Positions 25,101-34,836 of a stretch of DNA of 64,000 nt are shown in pieces. The stretch covers positions 6,021,501 through 6,085,500 of the forward strand of contig JAVTVX010000019.1 of the NCBI GenBank assembly GCA_033439265.1. The letters are read 5' to 3'. The notes under the pieces were generated by a model. It did not search any database and was not told the DNA's origin. It worked only from the letters and a program-made list of their open reading frames with translations. Source of the DNA: Dillenia suffruticosa. Its lineage: Eukaryota > Streptophyta > Magnoliopsida > Dilleniales > Dilleniaceae. The position numbers were made by a program, and so were the translations under genes. The first letter of the stretch is position 1; every line of letters begins with the position of its first letter.

Positions 25101-25988
25101 CGAGCATTCTCCGAATTGCATAACTATGTAACGTGGAAATAGTGGAATCCGTACTGGACTATTCATCAAGAAACAAAGTTGTATCTAACCCAATACTACC
25201 GTAATATATTTATGTGGCATTTAATGGGTTCTGAATTAGGAAGGTTCCAAAATAGAAATTCAAGTCATTTGCTTTTCTTTCCATGTCTTTGACACAGGTC
25301 CAAGATAAGCAAAAGGAGGAGTGTTGAGGGCGCTCCACAAATTTTGCAAAAAATAGGAAATAAAAAGGATACAAGTGTCTTTTGACTAATGGTATATTAC
25401 TCAAAACAGAAATCCAGTTTAATTGTAAATTTTATTTCAGAAATCCAATTTAAAAAATACAAGCTTTAAAAAAATTTAAAAAAAAAATTACCAGAGCATA
25501 AAGTGAACGCCAAGCTTGACAGAGAGAGAGTGATCAAAAATACAAATAACCTCCGTTAAAGCCAACTTCTTCAGCTCAGCTTCAGGACCTTGAGCAGTCA
25601 ACCAACCCTCAAAAACACCTCGATCAAGCATATACCCAATTCGCTTCATTGTCATCTCTCTCTGCTGCTCCATGGACTGATTATAATCGGGCCAGACGAA
25701 GACTCTGCCTCCCAATTTTCTAGGGTTGAAAAGGCTACTCTGTGTCATTAGACCGTACAACCAGTCTCGATCCTCCAAATTGTGCGCGTCCAGAAGCTTT
25801 CTCATCTCCTTTGTGTCGAATTTGATCCGTTCCGAGAGGTCCGGAGGAGAGAAGTTGATACAGACAGAGGATTCGAGAGATGTTGAAGAAGAAGAAGAGC
25901 GAGAAAAAACAGATTGATTGAGGTGGTTTGTGAGGATTTGGGTTCGCCGAGAAACCCGATCAACTGACGAAGAACTTGAAGAAGCCAT
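19141..25988 (-). CDS. ACX3: Acyl-CoA oxidase, ACX3 type (peroxisomal), 13 exons
   Basis: This flavoenzyme catalyses the first step of peroxisomal beta-oxidation: acyl-CoA plus O2 gives trans-2-enoyl-CoA plus H2O2. ACX3-type enzymes favour medium-chain substrates. My exon model (minus strand) is 25988-25492, 24292-24175, 24076-23969, 23843-23671, 23580-23481, 23362-23288, 23149-23019, 21859-21724, 21640-21521, 20347-20201, 20109-20005, 19905-19804 and 19386-19141. All introns are GT-AG and all joins stay in frame. The product is 685 aa, close to the ~675 of Arabidopsis ACX3. Visible landmarks are [29 protein letters not shown] (flavin/substrate region, residues 194-211), [40 protein letters not shown] and [10 protein letters not shown] (447-456). 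Residues 15-23 read RTQILTNHL, a PTS2-like nonapeptide, and the C-terminus (SSVQ) has no PTS1. No damage is seen. A MULE sits 147 bp upstream of the ATG. Confidence 0.95.
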
Positions 25989-26126
25989 TGTTGTGGATGC
26001 CGCGCAGAGAGCGAGAGAGAGAGTTTGGTCGTGGTACGCGCGAACGGGGTTTAGGTTGTTGGGGTCGGACTTGCACGTGATCCGATAATGGGACTACACC
26101 CCTAACACCCAAAACAACACAAAGAA
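25989..26126 (-). promoter_or_regulatory. Residual 5' leader / promoter of ACX3
   Basis: Only 138 bases of host sequence remain between the ATG (25988) and the MULE target duplication (26127). It includes a GA-rich leader (GAGAGAGAGAG at 26010-26024 on the plus strand as read) and a G-box, but no obvious TATA box. The native distal promoter now lies beyond 34135, 8 kb away. Confidence 0.55.
26074..26079. promoter_or_regulatory. G-box CACGTG upstream of ACX3
   Basis: A palindromic CACGTG lies 86 bp upstream of the ACX3 ATG, in the short stretch of native upstream sequence left between the gene and the MULE. G-boxes bind bZIP and bHLH factors. Whether this one is used, or lies within the transcribed leader, is unknown. 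Confidence 0.4.
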
Positions 26127-26135
26127 GGGTTTTTA
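26127..26135. other. Target-site duplication of the MULE, left copy
   Basis: GGGTTTTTA, identical to 34127-34135. Nine bases is the usual length for Mutator-like elements. Confidence 0.95.
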
Positions 26136-26282
26136 GAGAAATGTACCAAAATAACTTATTTAAAAAAAAAATTTTTTAAAAAAACCTAAGGGGGAAATAA
26201 TTTCCCCAAATGACCCATATTTGTCGCGGGTTGGACTCGCGACCGTATTTGTCGCGGGTTGAACCCGCGACAAAGCCACGTG
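26136..26282 (+). repeat. MULE left terminal inverted repeat
   Basis: 147 bp, starting GAGAAATGTACC. It carries an A/T-rich run (poly-A, TTTTTT, poly-A), CCCCAAATGACCC and two GTCGCGGGTT palindromes, and ends at AAGCCACGTG. It aligns with the reverse complement of 33980-34126. Confidence 0.95.
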
Positions 26283-26371
26283 TTGCATCCCGGGAGGGTA
26301 TCGCGCGTGTCAGCCTTTCCGCGTGTTCGAAACGCGGAACGCTGAGCGTTCCGCGTCTTGAAAACGCGGAA
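26223..26371. repeat. Left palindrome array of the MULE (four units)
   Basis: Two 21-bp palindromes with arms GTCGCGGGTT / AACCCGCGAC lie at 26223-26243 (two mismatches) and 26251-26271 (perfect arms). Two 23-bp palindromes with arms TTCCGCGT / ACGCGGAA lie at 26317-26339 and 26349-26371. Units of both classes recur at the right end. They could be transposase-binding sites or cruciform/hairpin structures. Confidence 0.85.
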
Positions 26372-26423
26372 AGCCTGGCCTTCCAGTCAGGCCGCGACAC
26401 GTGGCACCGCATTCTTCACTCGG

Positions 26424-26671
26424 CATCCGCATCCTTCACTCGGCTTCACTTCTTCTCCCATTTTGCATTCGAAGTCTCCGCTTTCCTCTCCTCCTCTCCT
26501 CCTCTCCTCTCCTCTCCTCTCATCTTCTCTCACGCCTCTCCCCTTCTGCAGACGAAGAACCGAAGGGTGCCGAATTTTTCTGGATCTATCAATTTAGAGG
26601 AAAAAAAAGCTGCTGAAATTGCTGAAATTATTGGAGCATTCAAGATTAGACTTTGTCCAAAAATTTCAAAG
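26424..26671 (+). promoter_or_regulatory. Probable promoter-proximal leader exon of the MULE genes
   Basis: A CT-rich stretch (TCCTCTCC repeats, 26484-26523) is followed by an A/G-rich exon-like segment ending AAATTTCAAAG before a donor GTATAA at 26672. No long conserved frame is present, so I read it as 5' untranslated leader. The transcription start is not defined; no clear TATA box was found just upstream. Confidence 0.5.
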
Positions 26672-28176
26672 GTATAAAATTTTTCCTCTCAATTTAAATT
26701 ATTTTAGATGCATAATTTTATAAGAATGTGTATTTGTGAATGCAATTGATATTTTAAATTCAGTAGATTTGTATGACATTTACTGTTAATTTTTAATTAA
26801 TGACGTTTTTAATTAGGTTATAGTGAGATTAATTAATTTAATAAATATTAAATATGCAGTTAATATAAATTAATATGAAATAGTAATAGTTATATTAAAC
26901 TATTAACTATTATAAAAATTATAGTTAAAATTATTTAAAATGACTATAATTATATTAAATGATTTATGATTAAATTAAAAAATTTTAATATAAATGATTA
27001 TAATAATACTTATAAAATAATACTTATAAATATTAATGTTGATGTTTAAAAAATTTACATTAAAATATTTTAAATTGAACGATTATATTTAAAATTAAAA
27101 TGTATTAACGTGTAAATGGTACAATATATTAATATTTTTAGTTTAATATAAAAGTATTAGTAAAAATTAAAAATATTTAGTAATTTTTAGTTAATATTTA
27201 GTAATTTAAATATATTTTTAGTAATTTAAAAAAAAAAGTATTAGTAAAAATATTTTTAGTTTAATAAATGATTTTAGTTAATATTTAGTAATTTAAATCA
27301 AAATATTAAAATTATTAAAATTAGTATTTGTATGAAATTGAAAATTTATTTTTATCATTCCATTATTAAAATTAGTATTATAAATATAAAGTGAGTTTAG
27401 AGTTTTAGATTAAATTTAAATTTAATGAAGATTAAAATTTTGTTAGTAGTAAGTTAATATAATAATTTAGTAGTAATTATATTTTTATTGGTATTTTTAA
27501 ATAAAAAATAGTAATAGTTATATTAAACTAATAATTATTATAAAATTTGTAGTTTAAATTATTTGAAATGACTATATTAATATTAAAATATTATACAATA
27601 AATTTAAAAATTTTAATATAAATGCCTATAATAATACTTAGAAAATATTATAAAATATATATTTACAAGTTAAAAATTACAATGAGGTAAATTAAATATT
27701 TGAAAATAATTTTAAATATTTTAAAAAATTATAAATTAATACTTTAAAAATACTTTAAAAATATTATAAAATATTATAAATTTTAAAATTTAAAATAAAT
27801 GACTACATTTAAATATTTTTAAGTGACCATATTGTAATTAATGACTATATTAATCTATATAAAATTTGTAATTTAAATTATTTGTAATGACTTTACTTAT
27901 ATTAAAATATTATAAAATAAAATAAAAAGTTTTAATATAAATGATTATATTAATACTTATAAAATATTATAAAATAAATATTTATAAATTATGAATTAAA
28001 TTTAGAAATTAAATATTTGAAAATACTTTTTAAATATTTTAAAAGATTATAAATTAATACTTTAAAAATAGTATAAAAGTTTATAAAATTTAAATTTTAA
28101 ATTTAAATTGTTGAATTTTTTTGTATGTTTGTTTAATATTTATAAAATGTATAATTTATTTTTTTTATATTTATAG
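26672..28176 (+). other. Putative 5' UTR intron of mudrA (1505 bp, extremely AT-rich)
   Basis: The donor AAAG|GTATAA is at 26671/26672 and the acceptor TTTATAG|AATA at 28176/28177, four bases before the mudrA ATG. The interval is almost only A and T with no frame of note, as plant introns often are. Related phrases such as TAATTATTATAAAATTTGTAGT and TAAAATATTATAAAATA recur inside it. Confidence 0.6.
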
Positions 28177-28180
28177 AATA

Positions 28181-30727
28181 ATGGCGGATATGGTAAGTCT
28201 GTTATGTTATAGCAATGGTGAAATTGTGACGGGAGACGATGGAGTCCGTTATGACCGTGGTCCAACAAAGTTGATTAGGGTACGGAGAAATTGTAATTTT
28301 ACTGAGTTGCTGAAAGTAGTATGCAAGGGTGTTCGAATAAATCTGTTGAGACAACATGTAGAGATTTTTCATCGGTTTCCCGTGTCGTATATGGGAGCTG
28401 GTAATGTACGGTTTGAATTGGTTCCGATAAGTGATGAAGACGATGTTTTGAATTTGATGGAATTTGCGATAACTAGGGGAGTGGGTGGGACTATTGAGTT
28501 GTACGTAAAATCATATGATGGTAGAGATTCTATAGTACAAGATTGTGATTACATGGAAGATTATCCGCATATCGAATCTCGAGTGGATGTTGCTTTTGCA
28601 GACGTAGATAATGATGTTGATGAGGAGGAAATGGCGGAAGAAGAGGCAGAAGAATATAATGAAGATGGAGAGGAAGATGATGAAATTGGCGATGGGAGTG
28701 GTGGCGGTGGTGCAAACCAGTTAATGGTCGGGCCTTCGTCAGTGTCTATAAACATTGGTGGTGGTAGGAGATATGGGGGCGGTGGAGTAGAGGAATCCAT
28801 ATCATTCATGACGATCGCACCGGGTGGTGATGGTTATGTGAGATTTGAGGAAGAACACAGATTGACATCTGATAGTTGTAGTTTCAGCGACGAATTGAAA
28901 AAGGGTATGAGATTTGATTCGAAAGAGCAGCTTATTCATGCTGTTAAAATGCATCATGTTGAACACCACTATCAATTTCGGGTTGGTAAATCAACCCCTG
29001 AACTTTGGACAGCAATTTGTATGCAAAGGGAAGAAGGTTGTAGATGGAGGTTGCGTGCTTGTAAAACACGGTTACTTGGTGCATTTGTGATTACAAAGGT
29101 TGAGGGACCCCACACATGTGTGAATGCTGGGTTGACGCAGGATCATAGGCAGTTGGATTCAAATTTGATGGCTAGGCATTTGCTTAATTATGTGAGGGAA
29201 GATCCCAGCGTGAAAGTTTCTTTTCTTCGAACTGTTATGACCGAGAGAACGACATATGCAGTTTCTCGTAGAAGGGTTTGGGCAGCAAAGAGAAGAGCTA
29301 TAGAGATGGTTTACGGGGATTGGGATGAATCTTACAAACAACTACCTCAGTTGTTAAATGCAATAGTGGAAAAAAATCCCGGGACACAGGTAAATTGGAA
29401 GTTGGGTCCACCTAATGCCAGAGGGGAACAGGTTTTTGAGGCTTTATTTTGGGCATTCGGTCCGAGTATCTTGGCTTTTAGGAGTTGTAGACCATTGATA
29501 AGTATAGATGGGACTCACCTTTATGGGAAATATAATCACAAATTGTTGATTGCATGCAGTATGGATGGAGCGAATCATATTGTCCCGTTGGCATTCGGAT
29601 TGGTAGATGGAGAGTCACTTGCTTCTTGGTCATGGTTTTTGCGATGTGTGCGAGAGTCAGTTGTTCGAGATAGGGAAGGTCCCATTTGTTTAATTTCAGA
29701 TCGACATGAAGGGATAAGGGCAACAGTTGTACGTCCAGAGTTCGGGTGGTCACCTCCCAATGCTGTGTGGCGATTTTGTATTCGCCATGTCGCTAGTAAC
29801 TTCAACACGCACCACAAAAGTCAAGCTTGTAAAAGAGTTGCTACGATTGCCGCGTTGCAACCACAGCGGAGGAAATTTGATTTATATATGGCGAAGATGA
29901 AGGAGATTAAAGAAGACGCTCCTGATTATTTTGCAACTATTCCTCTGGAACAATGGACTCTTTCTCATGATGGTGGTATTCGTTTTGGATATATGACCAC
30001 AAATATTAGTGAAAGTTTTAATGCCGTGTTAAAGGGGGCAAGAAATCTGCCGGTTTCTTCTTTGGTACTTAAAACTTTTTATAATTCCGTTAACTATTTT
30101 CAGACTCGTTTGGGAGAGGCGAATGCGGGAATTGGAAGAGGAGAGCGGTACACTAAATATGCGTTCGCCATGTTAGGGAGATGGATGAATACGGCTAACC
30201 TTCATACCGTCGTTTCTTTCAGTAGGGAGCATGGGATATTCGAGGTCGAAACTGGGAATAGACAGACACGGTATGGATACAAGGGAGGCAATAAACACAT
30301 TGTCAATGTACGGGGAGAGCATTGCACATGCGGGAAATGGCAAACTTATAAAATTCCTTGCTCTCATGCAATTGCTGCATTAACACGGACGATGATTGAT
30401 GTGCATATGATCGTCGGAAAATGGTATACATGGGAACATCAACTTAAGGTTTATGAGCGTAATTTTTTCCCCATTGGAGACCACTCGGCATGGCCTATTG
30501 ATTCTTACCCTACAATAATTCCCGATATATCCCTGAGACGTCAGAAAGGAAGACCTAAATCATCTCGATATCACAATGAGATGGATCTTCGAGAATCATC
30601 GACACGGACATCATGCGGTAGTTGTAGTGCTGAGGGTCATAATAGGAGGAGATGTCCGAGACGAATGAGGTGCGGACTTTGTGGTCGAGAGGGTCACGAT
30701 CGAAGACATTGTCCAACAACAAATTAA
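28181..30727 (+). CDS. mudrA: MULE transposase (MURA family), intact, 848 aa
   Basis: DDE transposase that would bind the TIRs and catalyse excision and insertion in the nucleus. I start at MADMVSLLCY: the frame is open 60 bases further up, but that part is intron-like and a 3' splice site lies 4 bases before this ATG. Domains in order are an N-terminal PB1-like module (about 1-115); an acidic linker (about 148-170); a MuDR-type N-terminal domain with CMQREEGCRWRLRA and GPHTC; the MULE catalytic domain with D443 (SIDGTHLYGK), D507 (ISDRHEG) and E611 (TTNISESFN); a SWIM zinc finger C715-x-C717, C727-x-H729; and two C-terminal CX2CX4HX4C knuckles (CGSCSAEGHNRRRC, CGLCGREGHDRRHC). All key residues are present and there is no stop or frameshift. 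A PMD gene follows 229 bp downstream. Confidence 0.96.
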   Translation: MADMVSLLCYSNGEIVTGDDGVRYDRGPTKLIRVRRNCNFTELLKVVCKGVRINLLRQHVEIFHRFPVSYMGAGNVRFELVPISDEDDVLNLMEFAITRGVGGTIELYVKSYDGRDSIVQDCDYMEDYPHIESRVDVAFADVDNDVDEEEMAEEEAEEYNEDGEEDDEIGDGSGGGGANQLMVGPSSVSINIGGGRRYGGGGVEESISFMTIAPGGDGYVRFEEEHRLTSDSCSFSDELKKGMRFDSKEQLIHAVKMHHVEHHYQFRVGKSTPELWTAICMQREEGCRWRLRACKTRLLGAFVITKVEGPHTCVNAGLTQDHRQLDSNLMARHLLNYVREDPSVKVSFLRTVMTERTTYAVSRRRVWAAKRRAIEMVYGDWDESYKQLPQLLNAIVEKNPGTQVNWKLGPPNARGEQVFEALFWAFGPSILAFRSCRPLISIDGTHLYGKYNHKLLIACSMDGANHIVPLAFGLVDGESLASWSWFLRCVRESVVRDREGPICLISDRHEGIRATVVRPEFGWSPPNAVWRFCIRHVASNFNTHHKSQACKRVATIAALQPQRRKFDLYMAKMKEIKEDAPDYFATIPLEQWTLSHDGGIRFGYMTTNISESFNAVLKGARNLPVSSLVLKTFYNSVNYFQTRLGEANAGIGRGERYTKYAFAMLGRWMNTANLHTVVSFSREHGIFEVETGNRQTRYGYKGGNKHIVNVRGEHCTCGKWQTYKIPCSHAIAALTRTMIDVHMIVGKWYTWEHQLKVYERNFFPIGDHSAWPIDSYPTIIPDISLRRQKGRPKSSRYHNEMDLRESSTRTSCGSCSAEGHNRRRCPRRMRCGLCGREGHDRRHCPTTN

Positions 30728-30956
30728 TGAGATTTTCTTGTATTTGTATGATTTTGTAATTATTGTACTTCTTAATGTATACTATATTTTGAAAATTTAA
30801 ACATGTTGCTGTATTTTCTTTATTATGCAATATATAATATATTTGTGTGAATATCAGATTTTCTTTTTGTGCATTGAAATATGTGGTTATATATTATTAA
30901 ATTTATTTGTACATTTATATATTTATGCTAATTATTATACTTTTTTAACATTTCAG

Positions 30957-32883
30957 ATGGATCCCGGACCTACTGATCCGAGCCTTCTACGCTTGCAGCA
31001 AGGACACCGCTCTACTAGAGTTTGGGAGGGAGATGATACTGATTGGCTTGTCTGCCGTAGACGTGAGGCAGTATTACGACGTTTTGGGCATGACCATATT
31101 GACGATAGAGTAGTTCCTCTCCTACAGGCGTCGGGCTTTTTGGGGGTCGCTCGACTTCGTTTTATACAGTTGGATTGGCATCTCATCACGGCTCTAGTGG
31201 AGAGATGGAGGCAGGAGACACACACATTTCATATGCGCCACGGTGAGCTTACAGTTACGTTACAAGATGTAGAAGTTATTTTAGGTTTACCTTTAGATGG
31301 GATACCCGTTGTCGCTAGGACAACGGGTTTTTCGTGGATTGGGCTGTGTCAGAGATTATTAGGTGTTATCCCTCCTCGCTCGGCTTTTAAGGGTCATTCA
31401 TTGAGTATGCCATGGTTGTCAGCTTTCATAGGTCACTTGCCCCACGATGCAGATTATGATCATATTTTGCGATGGACACGGGGGTATATATTACTATTGA
31501 TAGGGGGTGTTTTATTTTCTGATAAGAGTGGTTATTATGTACATTTACAGTATTTATTAGTATTAGAGGATTTAGATTACTCTAGTCGTCGTAGTTGGGG
31601 TTCTGCGTGCTTAGCTTACTTGTACAGACAGCTTTGTATAGCATCGCACGCAGATTCGCATGAGATTTGTGGGGCTCTGATTCTTTTACAGATTTGGGCA
31701 TGGGAGAGATTTCCATGTATTGCTCCTATTAAGCGATCTATATATGTCGAGGGGGATGGCCCATTGGCTTTGCGGTGGAGGACGGAATTTGATGTCACTT
31801 CCCTTTCTACACACGTCGTGACAGTGTATAGGGAGGCATTAGATAGATTGACGAGCGATGATATCGTGTGGCAGCCTTACACTGAGGACGTGTTATCTTC
31901 CCTCCCCGATTATTGTCATGAGGGTAGGGATATTTGGCTGGCTCGGGTACCGCTTATCTGTTTCTCTATTGTAGCGTGGTACTTTCCAGATCGAGTGATC
32001 CGTCAGTATGGAGGAATGCAGGTCATTCCGGATCACTGCGATACTGAGGATCGATTGCACGAGATTAGCTTGCGTGGTTCACAGGAGATAGATTGGTCAG
32101 TCGAGCATGCCCGTTACATCGAGATTTGGAATCACCGACGAGATTATGTAGTCCCTATTGACACGTCAGTTGGACCCACTGTCCATAATTCTTACACCGC
32201 ATGGTACCGCACCATCTCTCGTATATTTATTAGTCGGCATGGCGCTTGTTTGGGATATGTGGTAAGTGTGTAATTTAAATTTTTTATTTTTTTAATTTCA
32301 TTTTTTATTTTTTAACTAACGTGTATCGAGATCTTTATAGCGTGATTCACTACATCAGATTCGAGAAGACTCTGAGGATGTTCATATCCGTGGAATAGCG
32401 GATACAGCCATGTCAGCTTTGAATGATGACATGGCATATCTCCTGAGACCTAGACATCCTAGAGGTCGTGCTGAGAGAGGTGAGGAGGAGCATCGACCTC
32501 GACGGAGCCGAGCGCGACAACGTCCGAGGGCATCTACTCATGATGCGTCACCATTTCCATCTCAGCATCCAGAGGACGTTGCAGGACCTTCGAATACATT
32601 TGAGGACTCCTCTTCTTTCTACACACCAGTGTTTGAGTTCCCTCATTTCTCTACTCCTGACGCCCCACAGAGGGGCATTCGTATAGTTGAGGGACAGACA
32701 CAGTTTCAGAGAAATGATGCACACACGATGTACCATGTTTCTCCTCCTCGTTTTAGTGACGTAGGACCCTCACAGATCACACAATTACATGATATGGGTT
32801 TATCGTCCCAAGACGACACTACATATATCAGGACAGATTTAGATGTTAGACGTTATGATACAAGAAGGCGACGACAACGTTAG
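30957..32883 (+). CDS. Plant mobile domain protein (PMD, MAIN-like) carried by the MULE, 615 aa
   Basis: Two exons, 30957-32261 and 32341-32883, join in frame at GT-AG sites (donor GTAAGT, acceptor TTTATAG). The ATG lies directly after a 3' splice-site sequence TTTCAG. The PMD shows as LLQASGFLGVARLRFIQLDWH (residues 55-74) and WRQETHTFHMRHGELTVTLQDVEVILGLPLDG (about 84-115), followed by the all-helical remainder to about 430. The tail is Arg/Glu/Ser-rich and basic, ending RRYDTRRRRQR. Host PMD proteins (MAIN, MAIL1) are nuclear and act in silencing and genome maintenance; PMD proteins also occur in transposons. Here the gene is intact and inside the TIRs. Its role in the element is unknown; a mudrB- or VANC-like accessory role is a hypothesis. 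No phosphatase domain is fused. Confidence 0.93.
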
Positions 32884-33846
32884 TTATATATTATGTACTT
32901 TGTATCCTATATTATATTAATAATAATTCGATTCATTTATATATGTTCATTTCTCGGATTTTATTTGTTTCGTTTCTCCTTTTTGTTTTATTTATAAGAA
33001 ATTAGTTTTTTTTTCAAATTGTATTTTACTTTAACTGTTTAGATAATACACATATATCGATAATATCGTGCGTCCGGCCCATTACACCGTTGGTTAACCG
33101 TTGACTCGCAGACGCGTCTGGTGGATATACATTTAATTATTTTAATTTATCAAACCACCATTACGAGTGTTATAAGGGATAACATGCAAAAATATATATA
33201 TATAGATATATGACAAAATAATAAATTATTATTAGTTGACTTCTCTAAAAATTCTAATATTTATTTTTGTTTGTAATTTTAATTATTTTATATATTTATT
33301 TATAATTTAAATAATTTTAATATAACAATGGTTAGCATGTTACAATTATTTTGAAAATCAAAATCAATTCGTTATATATTCATTCTATATTTTAAAACTC
33401 TATTGATATTGATTATTTATGCAATATGATATTATTTTTATATTAAATTAATCAAAAATAAAAAATAATATATTAAAATATAATGAATCTTAACATATAA
33501 TTTTTAGATACTAATACTAATATTTTGTAATGTTACAATTTTTTTCAATTATGAGAATTTTTTGTCACTATTTTCTAATTTTTAAAAATTCTTAGAATTA
33601 TTTTTTAATTTTGTAATTTTTCATAAAATTATAAAGGCAAACTAGCCTGATTTCTTTTAATTATTATAATACATAATTTTGGATCGTCTAAATTAGATAT
33701 AATTACAAAAATCGAAATTAAATATAATTATAAAAATCGAATTAAAATAATTAAGGGGTAAAATAATTGGGAGATTAAAACAATTTCGAGGGGGAATGGC
33801 GTGCGTTTTTGGGAGGGAATGAGGAATGTGCGTTTTTGGGAGGCAT
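32884..33846 (+). other. Non-coding AT-rich 3' region of the MULE
   Basis: Sequence between the PMD stop codon and the right palindrome array. It likely holds the PMD polyadenylation region (TATATTATTAATAATAA near 32910). No other gene is visible. Confidence 0.6.
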
Positions 33847-34039
33847 TTCCGCGTTTTGCAAACGCGGAATAGTGTTTGCGCGCATTTCCGCGTCTTGGAG
33901 ACGCGGAAAGGCATTTCCGCGTCTTGGAGACGCGGAAAGGGGTTTCCGCGTTTCCAAGACGCGGAAACCCCCCAGCTGCCACGTAGCTTTGTCGCGGGTT
34001 GAACCCGCGACAAATACGGTCGCGGGTTCAACCCGCGAC
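33847..34039. repeat. Right palindrome array of the MULE (six units)
   Basis: Units lie at 33847-33869, 33885-33909, 33914-33938 and 33941-33969 (TTCCGCGT / ACGCGGAA class, the last with arms extended to GGTTTCCGCGT), and at 33991-34011 and 34019-34039 (GTCGCGGGTT / AACCCGCGAC class, within the TIR). All arms are perfectly complementary. The overlapping frames reading through this part are by-products of the repeats. Confidence 0.88.
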
Positions 34040-34126
34040 AAATACGGGTTATTTGGGGAAATTTTTTTCCCCTCAGGTTTTTTTAAAAATTTTTTTTAAA
34101 AAAAGGGTCCTTTTGGTACATCACTC
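33980..34126 (-). repeat. MULE right terminal inverted repeat
   Basis: 147 bp whose reverse complement starts GAGTGATGTACCAAAA and ends AAGCTACGTG. It matches the left TIR with scattered substitutions. Confidence 0.95.
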
Positions 34127-34135
34127 GGGTTTTTA
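34127..34135. other. Target-site duplication of the MULE, right copy
   Basis: GGGTTTTTA, identical to 26127-26135. Confidence 0.95.
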
Positions 34136-34139
34136 ATAG

Positions 34140-34170
<31 letters not shown>

Positions 34171-34799
34171 TATTTTACGAAAAAATCATTAAAATATCAT
34201 CAAAATTTGAATCAAATATATAAAAAAAAATAATTATGTAAGAGTTTTTTATAACACGTATACCCTTATAAAAATGATTTTAAATATATTATGAACCTAT
34301 GAGTCAATATACTTCAATTGATTTTATCCGTTTAATTTTATAATTATATTATGATAATATAATAAATAATAAATAATTATTTATTTTTATACATAATTTT
34401 AATTAATAATATTAAATAAATTTAAATATAACTCTAATAATATATTAAAAATTTTAAAAATAGAAAATGATAAATAATATTGAATTCTAATAATTGTTTG
34501 ATTCAGATAAAGTATTATAATAGATTGGATAAAAATTTAATTTTTATAAATATGAAAAATATAATAATAAAAAAAATTAAATAGATTATTGAAAGCAGGA
34601 TAAAATGTCATGATTTAAGGAAAATATAATAAATAAGAGTCAAATAATTAAGAAAATAAGATATCAAAAGTGATTTATTTTTTTTAAACTTGAATAAAAT
34701 GAATTTAAAAATTAAATTAAGAAGAAAAATAGTAAAATCTAATTTAATAAGGTATCAATTTTACTCATTTGTACGATTTTTTCTATATTTTATTAAATT

Positions 34800-34836
<37 letters not shown>

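Larger units (their letters stand above)
26136..34126 (+). mobile_element. Full-length Mutator-like element (MULE), 7991 bp, with mudrA and a plant-mobile-domain gene
   Basis: The ends GAGAAATGTACCAAAA and, inverted, GAGTGATGTACCAAAA lie between two perfect copies of GGGTTTTTA. The TIRs are 147 bp each (26136-26282, 33980-34126) and align along their length. Inside, in order on the plus strand, are a left palindrome array, a pyrimidine-rich leader exon ending near 26671, a 1.5-kb AT-rich intron, mudrA (28181-30727), a PMD gene (30957-32883, one intron), about 0.95 kb of AT-rich sequence and the right palindrome array. Both genes are uninterrupted, so the copy may be autonomous, although the two TIRs have diverged from each other. 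It lies in the promoter of ACX3. Confidence 0.96.

Noticed and set aside
28121-28180. Upstream ATG extending mudrA by 20 residues
   Set aside because: The extra residues are Ile/Tyr/Phe-rich translations of the polypyrimidine/AT end of the presumed leader intron, with an acceptor TTTATAG just before the preferred ATG at 28181.
33693-34099. Four overlapping frames at the right end of the MULE and two at the left end (26176-26677)
   Set aside because: They run through the palindromes and TIR. Their repeated RVSKTRK / SASWKR-type phrases are translations of the palindrome units.
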